Of a DNA stretch of 64,000 nt, positions 16,817 to 23,748 are shown one piece after another. The position numbers and the translations under genes are program-made. Every line of letters begins with the position of its first letter. Position 1 is the first letter of the stretch. This DNA is from Spirochaetota bacterium (GTDB lineage Bacteria > Spirochaetota > Spirochaetia > Treponematales > Treponemataceae), in the NCBI GenBank assembly GCA_023438065.1, contig JAEXRH010000002.1:124001-188000 (forward strand), given 5' to 3'. The notes under the pieces were generated by a model that ran no database searches, had not been told where the DNA came from, and saw only the letters and a program-made list of their open reading frames with translations.

Positions 16817-18067
16817 TCAGTATACCTCGGGTATCCGCGCGACGTCGGTGGTGTAGGCGGGCGAGAGGAAGCGGCGGCGCATGTTCCAGGCGCGCGGCGC
16901 GAGGACGTTCGCCGCGGTGCGAAGGACGTCCCTTCCGTAGCGCGCGGTGACGGCGTCGAAGCATCGCATGACCGCCTCCTTCCGCGGGCGGCTTGCGTCC
17001 TCGTCGAAGAGGTCGCGCTGGGCGAGCGAGTTGTCCTCGAGCCCGAGGAGGTTCACCATGACCTTCCGGTACCGGTAACCCTCGCGGTAAAGCTGGCGAA
17101 GGAGCGCGATCGAGGTCGAGAGGATGTCGGGGAGATACGAGGTCGGCTTCGGGAACGCGGCCGAAAGCTGGCTCGCGTATTGGGGACCCGCCTCGTCCCA
17201 GGGATTGGTCATGAGGTACACCGAGACGTAGCGGACCGCGCTTCCCTGATCGCGGAGACGGCGCACCGCCTCGTGGACGTAGGACGCGAGCGCCTCCTCG
17301 AGCTCGCCGAGGGTAAAGACCGCCTCGGCGAAGGACTTCGACGAGCAGATGTTCTCGCGCCTTTCGCGCTCGAGCCGCTCGTTCGCCGGGATGCCGGCGA
17401 GTTCCTGGACGGTTCTCATACCGGTAATTGTAAGGTATTTCTTCGCGAGGTGGAGCGGCAAGTCGCGGAGGTCGCGCGCGGTCTTGATTCCGTGCCGCGC
17501 GAGGGTCGCTTCCTTCGACCAGCCGATCCCCCAGACCTCGCCCGCGGGATAGGATGCGAGCTCTGCCTCGCGGTCGGCCTCGAGCCAGGAAAAGACCCCG
17601 CCCCGCTTTTTCGCGAGCTTGTTGCAGAGCTTCGCGAGGGTACGCGTCGGCGCGAGGCCGACGGTTACCGGCATCCCCGTTTCCTTGAGGACGGTTTCCC
17701 TGATGCGGTGCGCGATCCCGGTCCAGTCGGCGTGGCTCCAGTCGGGATAATAGAGAAAACACTCGTCGATCGAGTACACCTCGACCTCCGGGCAGAGGCG
17801 GTTGTACACGCACGTGATCCTGGCGCTGATGTCGGCGTAGAGGGTGTAGTTCGAGCTGAATACGGTGACGCCCTTGCGGTCGCAGGCTTCGGCGATCTTG
17901 AAGTACGCGTCCCCGCGGCTGAAGCCGAGCGCCTTCGCCTCGGCGTTGAGGGCGATGACGATGCCGTCGTTGTTGGAAAGGACGATGATGGGCTTGTCGG
18001 CGAGATCGGGCCTGAAGAGCCGCTCGCACGAGGCGTAAAAGCTGTTCGCGTCGACGTGGAAAATCAT
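16817..18067 (-). CDS. umuC: DNA polymerase V catalytic subunit UmuC-like
   Basis: A 416-residue Y-family polymerase close to the usual UmuC length. The palm motifs are present: MIFHVDANSFYASCE with the first metal Asp (Asp6), and YSIDECFLYY with the second Asp-Glu pair near residue 100. Helix-hairpin-helix and little-finger regions follow, and the UmuC-type C-terminus is present, so it is not the ImuB type. It performs error-prone translesion synthesis. The start overlaps the umuD stop by ATGA, and DUF72 follows at once. Expression should depend on the S24 repressor operators at 18441-18455. Confidence 0.93.
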   Translation of the reverse strand: MIFHVDANSFYASCERLFRPDLADKPIIVLSNNDGIVIALNAEAKALGFSRGDAYFKIAEACDRKGVTVFSSNYTLYADISARITCVYNRLCPEVEVYSIDECFLYYPDWSHADWTGIAHRIRETVLKETGMPVTVGLAPTRTLAKLCNKLAKKRGGVFSWLEADREAELASYPAGEVWGIGWSKEATLARHGIKTARDLRDLPLHLAKKYLTITGMRTVQELAGIPANERLERERRENICSSKSFAEAVFTLGELEEALASYVHEAVRRLRDQGSAVRYVSVYLMTNPWDEAGPQYASQLSAAFPKPTSYLPDILSTSIALLRQLYREGYRYRKVMVNLLGLEDNSLAQRDLFDEDASRPRKEAVMRCFDAVTARYGRDVLRTAANVLAPRAWNMRRRFLSPAYTTDVARIPEVY

Positions 18068-18414
18068 AGGTTCCTCACTACCCCGGTTACCGTGCCGAAT
18101 ATCTCCGTTTCCTCGCTGACCGCGACGCGGTTTCCCGCCCCGTCGGCGAGGGCGAGCGAGTTCCCCTCGCGCACGAGCTCACGACAGGTGAACTCGCCCC
18201 CCGACCTGAATACGACGAGGCAGCCGGGAACGGGCGGCCTCGACCGGTCGACGACGAGGAGGTCGTCCGCGACGATCCCCCGGTACGCGAGGTGGCGCCC
18301 CTTCATCCGCATGAAAAAGGTCGCGGGGGGGTTCGTGACGAGAAGGGCGTTCAGGTTTATCGTCGTGGCCTCGTACCCTTGCGCGGGCGACGGAAAGCCG
18401 GTTTCTCCTGCCAT
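18064..18414 (-). CDS. umuD: UmuD-like protein lacking the arm and the catalytic dyad
   Basis: A 116-residue S24/UmuD-fold protein. It begins MAGETGFPSPAQGYE, equivalent to E. coli UmuD just before the Cys24-Gly25 cleavage point, so the removable N-terminal arm is missing. Aligned to E. coli (GDSMIDGGI...DLLIVD and EFTVKKL), the catalytic Ser60 is His41 (GRHLAYRGI...DLLVVD) and Lys97 is Arg78 (EFTCREL). It should therefore be made directly in the UmuD'-like active form and be unable to self-cleave. It is the first gene of the umuDC-DUF72 operon. The next upstream ATG is out of frame with the promoter position, so truncation by a wrong start is unlikely. Confidence 0.85.
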   Translation of the reverse strand: MAGETGFPSPAQGYEATTINLNALLVTNPPATFFMRMKGRHLAYRGIVADDLLVVDRSRPPVPGCLVVFRSGGEFTCRELVREGNSLALADGAGNRVAVSEETEIFGTVTGVVRNL

Positions 18415-18434
18415 GGTTCCTAGCCTTATGCTTA

Positions 18435-18464
18435 ATCATATAAGCAAAATGCTTATCGCGTCAA
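18435..18464 (-). promoter_or_regulatory. umuDC promoter with operator in the spacer
   Basis: Minus strand TTGACG (18464-18459) and TATGAT (18440-18435), spacing 18. The palindrome TAAGCAAAATGCTTA (18441-18455) fills the spacer, and a degenerate half site TTATGCTTAA (18426-18435) follows. Binding here would block RNA polymerase. Confidence 0.8.
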
Positions 18465-18489
18465 GAAGGATTTCGGTAAAATAAAACGG

Positions 18490-18540
18490 TGGACATTGTC
18501 ATCCGTTGCTGTTATGCTCATGAATTAAGCATAATGCTTA
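18490..18540 (+). promoter_or_regulatory. promoter and operator of the S24 repressor gene
   Basis: TGGACA (18490-18495) and TATGCT (18513-18518), spacing 17, place initiation near 18525. The operator TAAGCATAATGCTTA (18526-18540) lies on the start of transcription and matches the umuDC operator in both arms (TAAGCA-N3-TGCTTA). Confidence 0.75.
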
Positions 18541-18567
18541 CCGACGTCTGAGGGGGTGAGGAAAACG

Positions 18568-19230
18568 ATGACAGGGGATGATTCGGTCGCCGCGAGGTTC
18601 GCCGCGGTGCGCGCCCGGTCCGGGCTTTCGAAAAAGGCATTCGCGGAATCCCTCGGCATCCATCCGGTCGTTTCGGGCGACATCGAGCTCGGCAAGCGCG
18701 AACCCTCGCGCGAGGTGCTCGTCCGGCTCGCGAACGTGTACGGCGTCGACATTACCTGGCTCCTGACCGGGAGCGCCGCCCCGGGGTTGAACCCGGTTTC
18801 GGGCGATTCTTCGTCGGAGATCGTCGAGATCGAGTTCGTCCGCCAGGAGGCGGCCGCCGGCCGCGGCGCCGAGATCGACGAATACGCCGACCGCGCGCGG
18901 ATTCCCGTGCTCCGCTCCTTCGTCGCCCCGAGGCGCCCCGAGCGCGTTCGCGCCGTCGAGGTGCGCGGCGACTCGATGATCGGGATCGGCCTCGACGACC
19001 GCGACATCGTCTTTTTCTCGCCCGACGAGAAATCCGGCGACGGGGTGCACGTCATCTCGATCGGGAGCCAGCTTCTCGTCAAGCGGCTTCATTTCGACCC
19101 GATCGCGCGCGCGGTCGAGGTCATCAGCGAAAACCCCCAGTATGCCCCGCGCCGCGTCGAAGAAGCCGATCTCGACCAGTTTCGCGTCGAGGGTCGCGTG
19201 ATCGGCTGGATGCACCGGCATCGCGCGTAA
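18568..19230 (+). CDS. XRE-S24 (LexA-like) self-cleaving repressor
   Basis: A 220-residue repressor with an XRE helix-turn-helix at residues 8-65 (LSKKAFAESLGIHPVVSGDIELGKREPS) and a C-terminal S24 peptidase domain. The Ser-Lys dyad is intact: Ser136 in RGDSMIG and Lys172 in LLVKRLH. An Ala97-Gly98 bond in EAAAGRG is a likely self-cleavage site. It should bind the two TAAGCA-N3-TGCTTA operators, repress itself and umuDC, and be inactivated when RecA filaments promote cleavage. The ATG at 18568 is preferred over GTG at 18556 because GAGG lies at proper spacing before it. DUF3820 follows after 14 bases. Confidence 0.9.
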   Translation: MTGDDSVAARFAAVRARSGLSKKAFAESLGIHPVVSGDIELGKREPSREVLVRLANVYGVDITWLLTGSAAPGLNPVSGDSSSEIVEIEFVRQEAAAGRGAEIDEYADRARIPVLRSFVAPRRPERVRAVEVRGDSMIGIGLDDRDIVFFSPDEKSGDGVHVISIGSQLLVKRLHFDPIARAVEVISENPQYAPRRVEEADLDQFRVEGRVIGWMHRHRA

Positions 19231-19244
19231 GGCAAGGAAACGCC

Positions 19245-19580
19245 ATGATCCCTCCCGACGACCCGCCCGAGCCCTACGTTCCACCCTTCGATCCCGTCCG
19301 CTTCGCCTCGTCCCCGTTCGCCCGGAACGGCTCGCCGGACGATGACGGCGCGTCCGGCGAGGACGCCGCGGCGAACGCCGCCCTTTCCGAGCTCGCGAAC
19401 GCGCGCATGCCCTTCGGGAAATACGCGGGAACCCTCCTCGTCGACCTTCCCGAATCCTACGTACTCTGGTTCAAGGGGAAGGGTTATCCCGACGGCCCCC
19501 TCGGGGACCGGCTTCGCGCCATCGAGGAGATCAAGACGAACGGCCTCGAATTCCTCCTCCGCCCGCTCGTCGAGCGGTAA
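19245..19580 (+). CDS. DUF3820 protein
   Basis: A 111-residue protein: a disordered acidic and proline-rich N-terminus (1-50) and a DUF3820 domain with the signature MPFGKYAGTLLVDLPESYVLWF. In other bacteria this domain is often fused or linked to DnaQ-like exonucleases, which would fit DNA repair. Here it stands alone, directly downstream of the SOS-like repressor and probably in the same transcript, so it may be damage-inducible. No catalytic residues can be assigned. Confidence 0.8.
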   Translation: MIPPDDPPEPYVPPFDPVRFASSPFARNGSPDDDGASGEDAAANAALSELANARMPFGKYAGTLLVDLPESYVLWFKGKGYPDGPLGDRLRAIEEIKTNGLEFLLRPLVER

Positions 19581-19722
19581 ATCTCTTCCCCGCATCAACA
19601 CCCCGCGTGCTACACTTAATGCGTAAGCCCTTTCCGCCGAACGTGATCGGCGTCACGCAGGCGCGTCACCGACTTTTCGCGCGCCCGGCGCGATACTCAA
19701 GGACGGAAAGAGGAGGCAGATT

Positions 19723-20940
19723 ATGAAGAAATGGCTGGAAGCGGAAGCGGTGATCGCGGTCGACGCAGGGCTTGGCTGGATGAGCCGGTATGAACTGGGA
19801 CTCATCGAGCCGGGATCCGTCGTGCGCTCGGCGACAGAGGCCGGCACCGGCTGTCCGATATCGCTCAACGGGACCTTCTTCGCGCAAGGGTCGGTCGCCG
19901 TCGTCGACGGCTCCGGGCGGGAAGGGCTCCTATGCGCCTTTATCGATTCGCTCGAGGAGGCCGATCCCCGGTCGGCGCGGCCGAGACGGGGAGACCGGGC
20001 AATCGAGCTCGTTCCCTTCGCCATCAGGCTCGGCTCCGCGCGCATGCGCCTTTCCGACCTCGACGGGACGGGCGTTTTTTCGCTCGTCAACCTCGGAAGG
20101 AGGATCGGCTCGACCTGCGACGCCGAGCTCGTCGTCGCCGGGAGCGCGGTAGCCGCGGGTACGGTCGCCGTGGTCGGCGAGAACATGGCCCTGCGCGTCG
20201 AACGTCTCGTCGCGGAGCTGCCGACGGGCAGCTTTCCCCGCACGACGGGCGCGGTGCTCGCGCCGGGCTATTCAGCCGAGCGGGTGAAGGATTACAACTT
20301 CAGGATGCCCGACTCCTTCACGAAGCGCGCGATCGACCGGTTCAGGGACATCCATCTCGACTTTCTCCGCTCGTTCCAGACGCGGTTCCCCTCGCTTTCG
20401 GGTTGGACGCTGTCCCTCGTCGACCAGCTCAACTACGGCGAATGGCTCGACGACGTCGCCGGCCGTTCGCTCGCCGTGGCGGCCTTTCTCCCCGCGCGGC
20501 GCGAACGCGCGTACGAGCGCGAGTCTCCCGCCAGGATGCCCGATACCTTCCTCGTCGAGGGAACCGACTGCCCCGAGCGCCTCGAGGCATCGGAGGTCGA
20601 GCGGATTCGCTCCTGGGCCGCGCGCTGGATGTCGGGCGGCGAGGACATACCGTTTCAGCTCGCGCTCGACGCGAAGGCCGCCCCCGTCGCCGGCGATCCC
20701 GACTTCGAGATCACCCTCGCGTGCCTCCGGTCGGGGTGGCTCGATATCGGGGACTTGCGGATCGGGGCCGACGCGGGCTCGAAACCCGCGACCCTGGCGA
20801 GCGTCCCGTATCTGAGGGATCCCGAGGACCGCGCGCGGATGATCCTCCTCGCGCGCTTCATGCGGACCGACGGGGCGAGGATGGACGTCGTGTATCCCCG
20901 GGGCCTTCTCGCGCCGTACCTTCCGGCGCTCGGGAGGTAG
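19723..20940 (+). CDS. SpoA-SpoA-FliM-core protein, domain-permuted flagellar switch relative
   Basis: A 405-residue protein with the flagellar C-ring folds in reversed order. Residues 8-70 and 95-162 each look like a SpoA (FliN/FliM C-terminal) domain: SLNGTFFAQGSVAVVDG and VVAGSAVAAGTVAVVGE. Residues 189-400 resemble the FliM middle domain, which normally comes first: DYNFRMPDSFTKRAIDRF, then VDQLNYGEWLDDV (compare VEQLTYGEF in FliM) and a final MDVVYPRGLLAPYLPAL. The FliM N-terminal CheY-binding peptide is absent. It may be a switch accessory protein or a type III secretion sorting-platform relative. GAGGAGG precedes the ATG. The Crp gene follows after one base. Confidence 0.75.
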   Translation: MKKWLEAEAVIAVDAGLGWMSRYELGLIEPGSVVRSATEAGTGCPISLNGTFFAQGSVAVVDGSGREGLLCAFIDSLEEADPRSARPRRGDRAIELVPFAIRLGSARMRLSDLDGTGVFSLVNLGRRIGSTCDAELVVAGSAVAAGTVAVVGENMALRVERLVAELPTGSFPRTTGAVLAPGYSAERVKDYNFRMPDSFTKRAIDRFRDIHLDFLRSFQTRFPSLSGWTLSLVDQLNYGEWLDDVAGRSLAVAAFLPARRERAYERESPARMPDTFLVEGTDCPERLEASEVERIRSWAARWMSGGEDIPFQLALDAKAAPVAGDPDFEITLACLRSGWLDIGDLRIGADAGSKPATLASVPYLRDPEDRARMILLARFMRTDGARMDVVYPRGLLAPYLPALGR

Positions 20941-20941
20941 C

Positions 20942-21568
20942 ATGGACGCTCCGTCGCGTATCCTTCCCGAATCGCTCGCGCGCTTCGCGGAAGAGATCAC
21001 GGTTCGCGAGGGCCGCGCGTTTTACCTCCAGGACGAGAGCGCCGAGGCGGCCTATTGGCTCGTCTCGGGGAGGGTTCGCCCGGTGAAGTTCGCCCTCGAC
21101 GGAAAACCCTTCGACCTCCCGGAGATCCAGGGGCCGCGCTGGCTCGCGCTCGCCGAGCTCGTCTCGGGCGGTCCCTGCCTTTTCGACGCCGTCGCGCTGA
21201 CCGAGTGCCGCGCGCTCTCGATCGGTCGGCGCGGCCTCGCCCTCGCCTGCAAGGACGGCGCGGCGACCGACTTTATCCTTCGGTCGCTCTCGCTTGAGGT
21301 GCAGGCCCTTCACCGCCTCATCGGCTCGGGCGACGCGCGCGGCAAGATCGTGTCGTTTCTCGTGTCCCGCCGCGCCTCGATCGCCGGGATCGAGCGCGCC
21401 TCTCTTTCCCTCACCCAAGTCGCACTCGCCGAGGCCGTGGGCCTTACCCGCGAGACGGTCAACCGCCATCTCCGCGAGCTCGAGCTTTCCGGGCTCGTGA
21501 CCCTCGCGCGGGGCGAGATCGGCATCCCCGACTGGGACGCCCTCGCTTCCGCGAGCGGGAGGAGATGA
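20942..21568 (+). CDS. Crp/Fnr-family transcription regulator
   Basis: A 208-residue regulator: a degenerate cyclic-nucleotide-binding-like beta-barrel (residues 15-115, with no clear phosphate-binding cassette and no Fnr Cys cluster) and a C-terminal winged helix with LSLTQVALAEAVGLTRETVNRHLRELELSGLV. The recognition-helix pattern TRETVNRHL is the Crp signature. The ligand cannot be predicted. It starts two bases after the SpoA/FliM-like gene and is co-transcribed with it, so it may control motility-related or surface genes. Confidence 0.85.
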   Translation: MDAPSRILPESLARFAEEITVREGRAFYLQDESAEAAYWLVSGRVRPVKFALDGKPFDLPEIQGPRWLALAELVSGGPCLFDAVALTECRALSIGRRGLALACKDGAATDFILRSLSLEVQALHRLIGSGDARGKIVSFLVSRRASIAGIERASLSLTQVALAEAVGLTRETVNRHLRELELSGLVTLARGEIGIPDWDALASASGRR

Positions 21569-21583
21569 GGGAGTATCCCGCGA

Positions 21584-22276
21584 TCAGTTCGGCTCGGTCG
21601 ACGCGGTCGCGTATCGGGAGTCGCTGCCGTGAGCCGCCCGGGATCTTGAGACCGCCGATTCCATGATGAACGCGACCACGGTCAGGCAGGCGACGAGGAT
21701 CTCCCTGACGTCGTGGATCGCGTTCCCGCTTTCCGGGACGAAACGCCCGTGCAGTTCGCGGAGCGCGCGGACGATCGGCTCGTTCTTTCGCTTCCTCTTC
21801 TTTCCGTTCCCGCCCCGATCCGCGTCCGCCAGGTCGGCCGCCTCCTTCCGGAGTTCGCGCATTCCCGTTCCCAGAATCAGGCGAAAGCTCGTCATGACCG
21901 AATCGGGACCGACGTGCGCGAGGAAGGCCTCGTGGAGGGCTTCCTCCGAGGCGAGGTGGCGGGCGATCGGGTTCGGTCGCACGTTGTGGACCGAGGTGAA
22001 GAAGTCCGCGACGTAATGGAGGACGATCCCGAGCTCCTCGCTGAAGCGCCCGTTCTTCGCGTCCGGCGCCAGTTCCGCGCTGAGGAGACGGAGTATCCGT
22101 TTCTCGACGAACTTTCGAGACAGGCCCCAAAAATGGGGATGCCTCACGAAGAGGCTCGTCGTGTCGGGTTTGACCGAACCCGCGCGAAAGCGCTTGCGGC
22201 TCAAGGATATGCCCCACAGTTCCCCGATCGGGGGGAGGATGAGGTCGGCGAGATAGAGATGCGTGCGATACATCAT
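21584..22276 (-). CDS. zinc-dependent phospholipase C-like protein
   Basis: A 230-residue protein resembling the zinc-dependent phospholipase C/S1-P1 nuclease-like helical family: early His residues (TSLFVRHPHFWG), the helix LGIVLHYVADFFTSVHN with the HxxxD arrangement that binds zinc, and a later SEEALHEAF segment. A basic stretch GKKRKRKNEP at about residues 160-170 is unusual. There is no signal peptide, so it acts inside the cell or on membrane lipids from the inside; the reaction is uncertain. It follows the 22342-22929 gene on the same strand. Confidence 0.65.
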   Translation of the reverse strand: MMYRTHLYLADLILPPIGELWGISLSRKRFRAGSVKPDTTSLFVRHPHFWGLSRKFVEKRILRLLSAELAPDAKNGRFSEELGIVLHYVADFFTSVHNVRPNPIARHLASEEALHEAFLAHVGPDSVMTSFRLILGTGMRELRKEAADLADADRGGNGKKRKRKNEPIVRALRELHGRFVPESGNAIHDVREILVACLTVVAFIMESAVSRSRAAHGSDSRYATASTEPN

Positions 22277-22341
22277 GGGCTGACGATACCGCCCGCGCGT
22301 TACGGCGCGGTGAGCGTTTCGTGAAAAGGGCGTGAAGCGCG

Positions 22342-22929
22342 CTATTTTGCCCAGGAGGCGGGGCCGATCGAGTAGGAGAGCGAGTACGCGCGTTCGTCGC
22401 GGGAGATCGAAAGCTCGACGCGGGCGCGGTAGCGCGCGCGGACGGAAAGGGGCGCGGTGAGGCTTCCTGCCTCTTCCGCGATTCCCTCGCCCCGCTCAAG
22501 GTCGACGGCGAGCGCGAGGATTTCGTTCGCTTGCGGTCCCGCGTAGCCGAGGATGAACGCAGCCGATGGCGGGAGCGCGGGATACCCGGGGATCGTCGGG
22601 AGCCCGGCCCCTTCGGCGGCCGATACGCCTCGGGAGTCCTCGCCCGGCTCGAACGGTTCCGACACGGGCGCGACGATCCAGCCTGAATCGACCGTGACCG
22701 GACCGACCGCGAGCCGGGACGGCCCGTCGGGGAGCGACGGGATTGTCTCCCCGTCCGCGCTCGGGCAGAAGGGCGGCATGAAACAGAAGGGCAGCGCGCT
22801 TTCCGGCTCGAGGCGGGCGAACGCGGCGCGAAGGTATCGCTGGGCGCGGGCGAGGGTCGCCAGCTGGGTGTCGTGGGGGAAAAAGGCCGTGAAGGCGATT
22901 GCGTCCTTTCCGGAGATTTCTTGTTCCAA
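22342..22929 (-). CDS. hypothetical protein, probable TTG start
   Basis: A 195-residue protein I do not recognise. It begins (TTG) EQEISGKDAIAFTAFFPHD and is rich in Pro, Ala and Glu, with a C-terminal beta-rich part (RARVELSISRDERAYSLSYS). It is real by codon use and position, but the start is uncertain: the open frame continues far upstream only as antisense to the neighbouring plus-strand gene, and no ATG or GTG exists between the neighbour's start and residue 1. It is divergent from the 22960 gene, within 31 bases. Confidence 0.55.
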   Translation of the reverse strand: MEQEISGKDAIAFTAFFPHDTQLATLARAQRYLRAAFARLEPESALPFCFMPPFCPSADGETIPSLPDGPSRLAVGPVTVDSGWIVAPVSEPFEPGEDSRGVSAAEGAGLPTIPGYPALPPSAAFILGYAGPQANEILALAVDLERGEGIAEEAGSLTAPLSVRARYRARVELSISRDERAYSLSYSIGPASWAK

Positions 22930-22959
22930 AGTGTCCGCCGATATGGTAAAATTAGAGGC

Positions 22960-23748
22960 ATGAAGTATAGCATGAAACCGAAGGTTCGCGAACTCGCGGA
23001 CAGGCTCGTCGCGGCGATTTCCGCGTGGGACGCGGTTGAGTGCGTCTGTCTGAACGAGGCGGGCGCGACCGATACCCTCGATCCCTATTTCGCCCTGATT
23101 CTCGACGTCTACGTTCATTCCGCGATCCCGGGCGAGAGCGTGCGGATCGCCTCGTATCCCGAGCACGCCGCATTCGAGACCTCGCCGACCGGGATGAAGG
23201 ACCGCTTCCTCGTGGGCGACCTTCCCGTCAGGATCGAGTACAAGTCGATATCGCGCATCGAGGAGCTCGTCGCGATCGCGCTTCGCGCGGGGGGCGATCT
23301 CTGGAAACTCCGCGACGCGGGAACCTACGTTTTCTACCGGCTCGTGCACTGCAAGCCCCTCTTCCAGCGCGGAGCCTGGCTCGTGACCGAGACGGGGAAG
23401 CTTTCCGAGCTCGGCGACGAGTTCTGGTCGTCCATGCGGCGATTCTACGAGACCACGATGGAGCATTATCTCGCCGATCTCGGCGCGGCCATCCTTCGCG
23501 ACGACGCGTTTCACTACATGATATCGGCCTCCAATTTCATCAAATACGCGTGCGCCGCCCTCTTCATGGAAAACGGCCAGTTCGAGCCGTCCCATCGCGG
23601 GTATCTCTCGCAGGTTGCCGAGCTCAAGACCCTTCCCGACGATTTCGCCGGCCGCTTCGAGAGCTTCCTCAGGCCGGACTCGGAGCTTCCCCCGGCGCGG
23701 AAATACGAGATCGCGAAGCTCATCGCGCGGGGCATCGTGAATCTATGA
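22960..23748 (+). CDS. hypothetical protein, possibly degenerate nucleotidyltransferase fold
   Basis: A 262-residue cytoplasmic protein. The N-terminal region ECVCLNEAGATDTLDPYFA followed by LILDVYVHS resembles the strand-loop-strand of minimal nucleotidyltransferases, but the GS motif and the second acidic metal ligand are not seen, so activity is doubtful. The C-terminal half (residues 130-260) is helical. An extended -10 TGGTAAAAT ends seven bases before the ATG, with no Shine-Dalgarno, so the mRNA is probably leaderless. The stop overlaps the next start by ATGA, linking it to the lipoprotein gene. Confidence 0.6.
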   Translation: MKYSMKPKVRELADRLVAAISAWDAVECVCLNEAGATDTLDPYFALILDVYVHSAIPGESVRIASYPEHAAFETSPTGMKDRFLVGDLPVRIEYKSISRIEELVAIALRAGGDLWKLRDAGTYVFYRLVHCKPLFQRGAWLVTETGKLSELGDEFWSSMRRFYETTMEHYLADLGAAILRDDAFHYMISASNFIKYACAALFMENGQFEPSHRGYLSQVAELKTLPDDFAGRFESFLRPDSELPPARKYEIAKLIARGIVNL

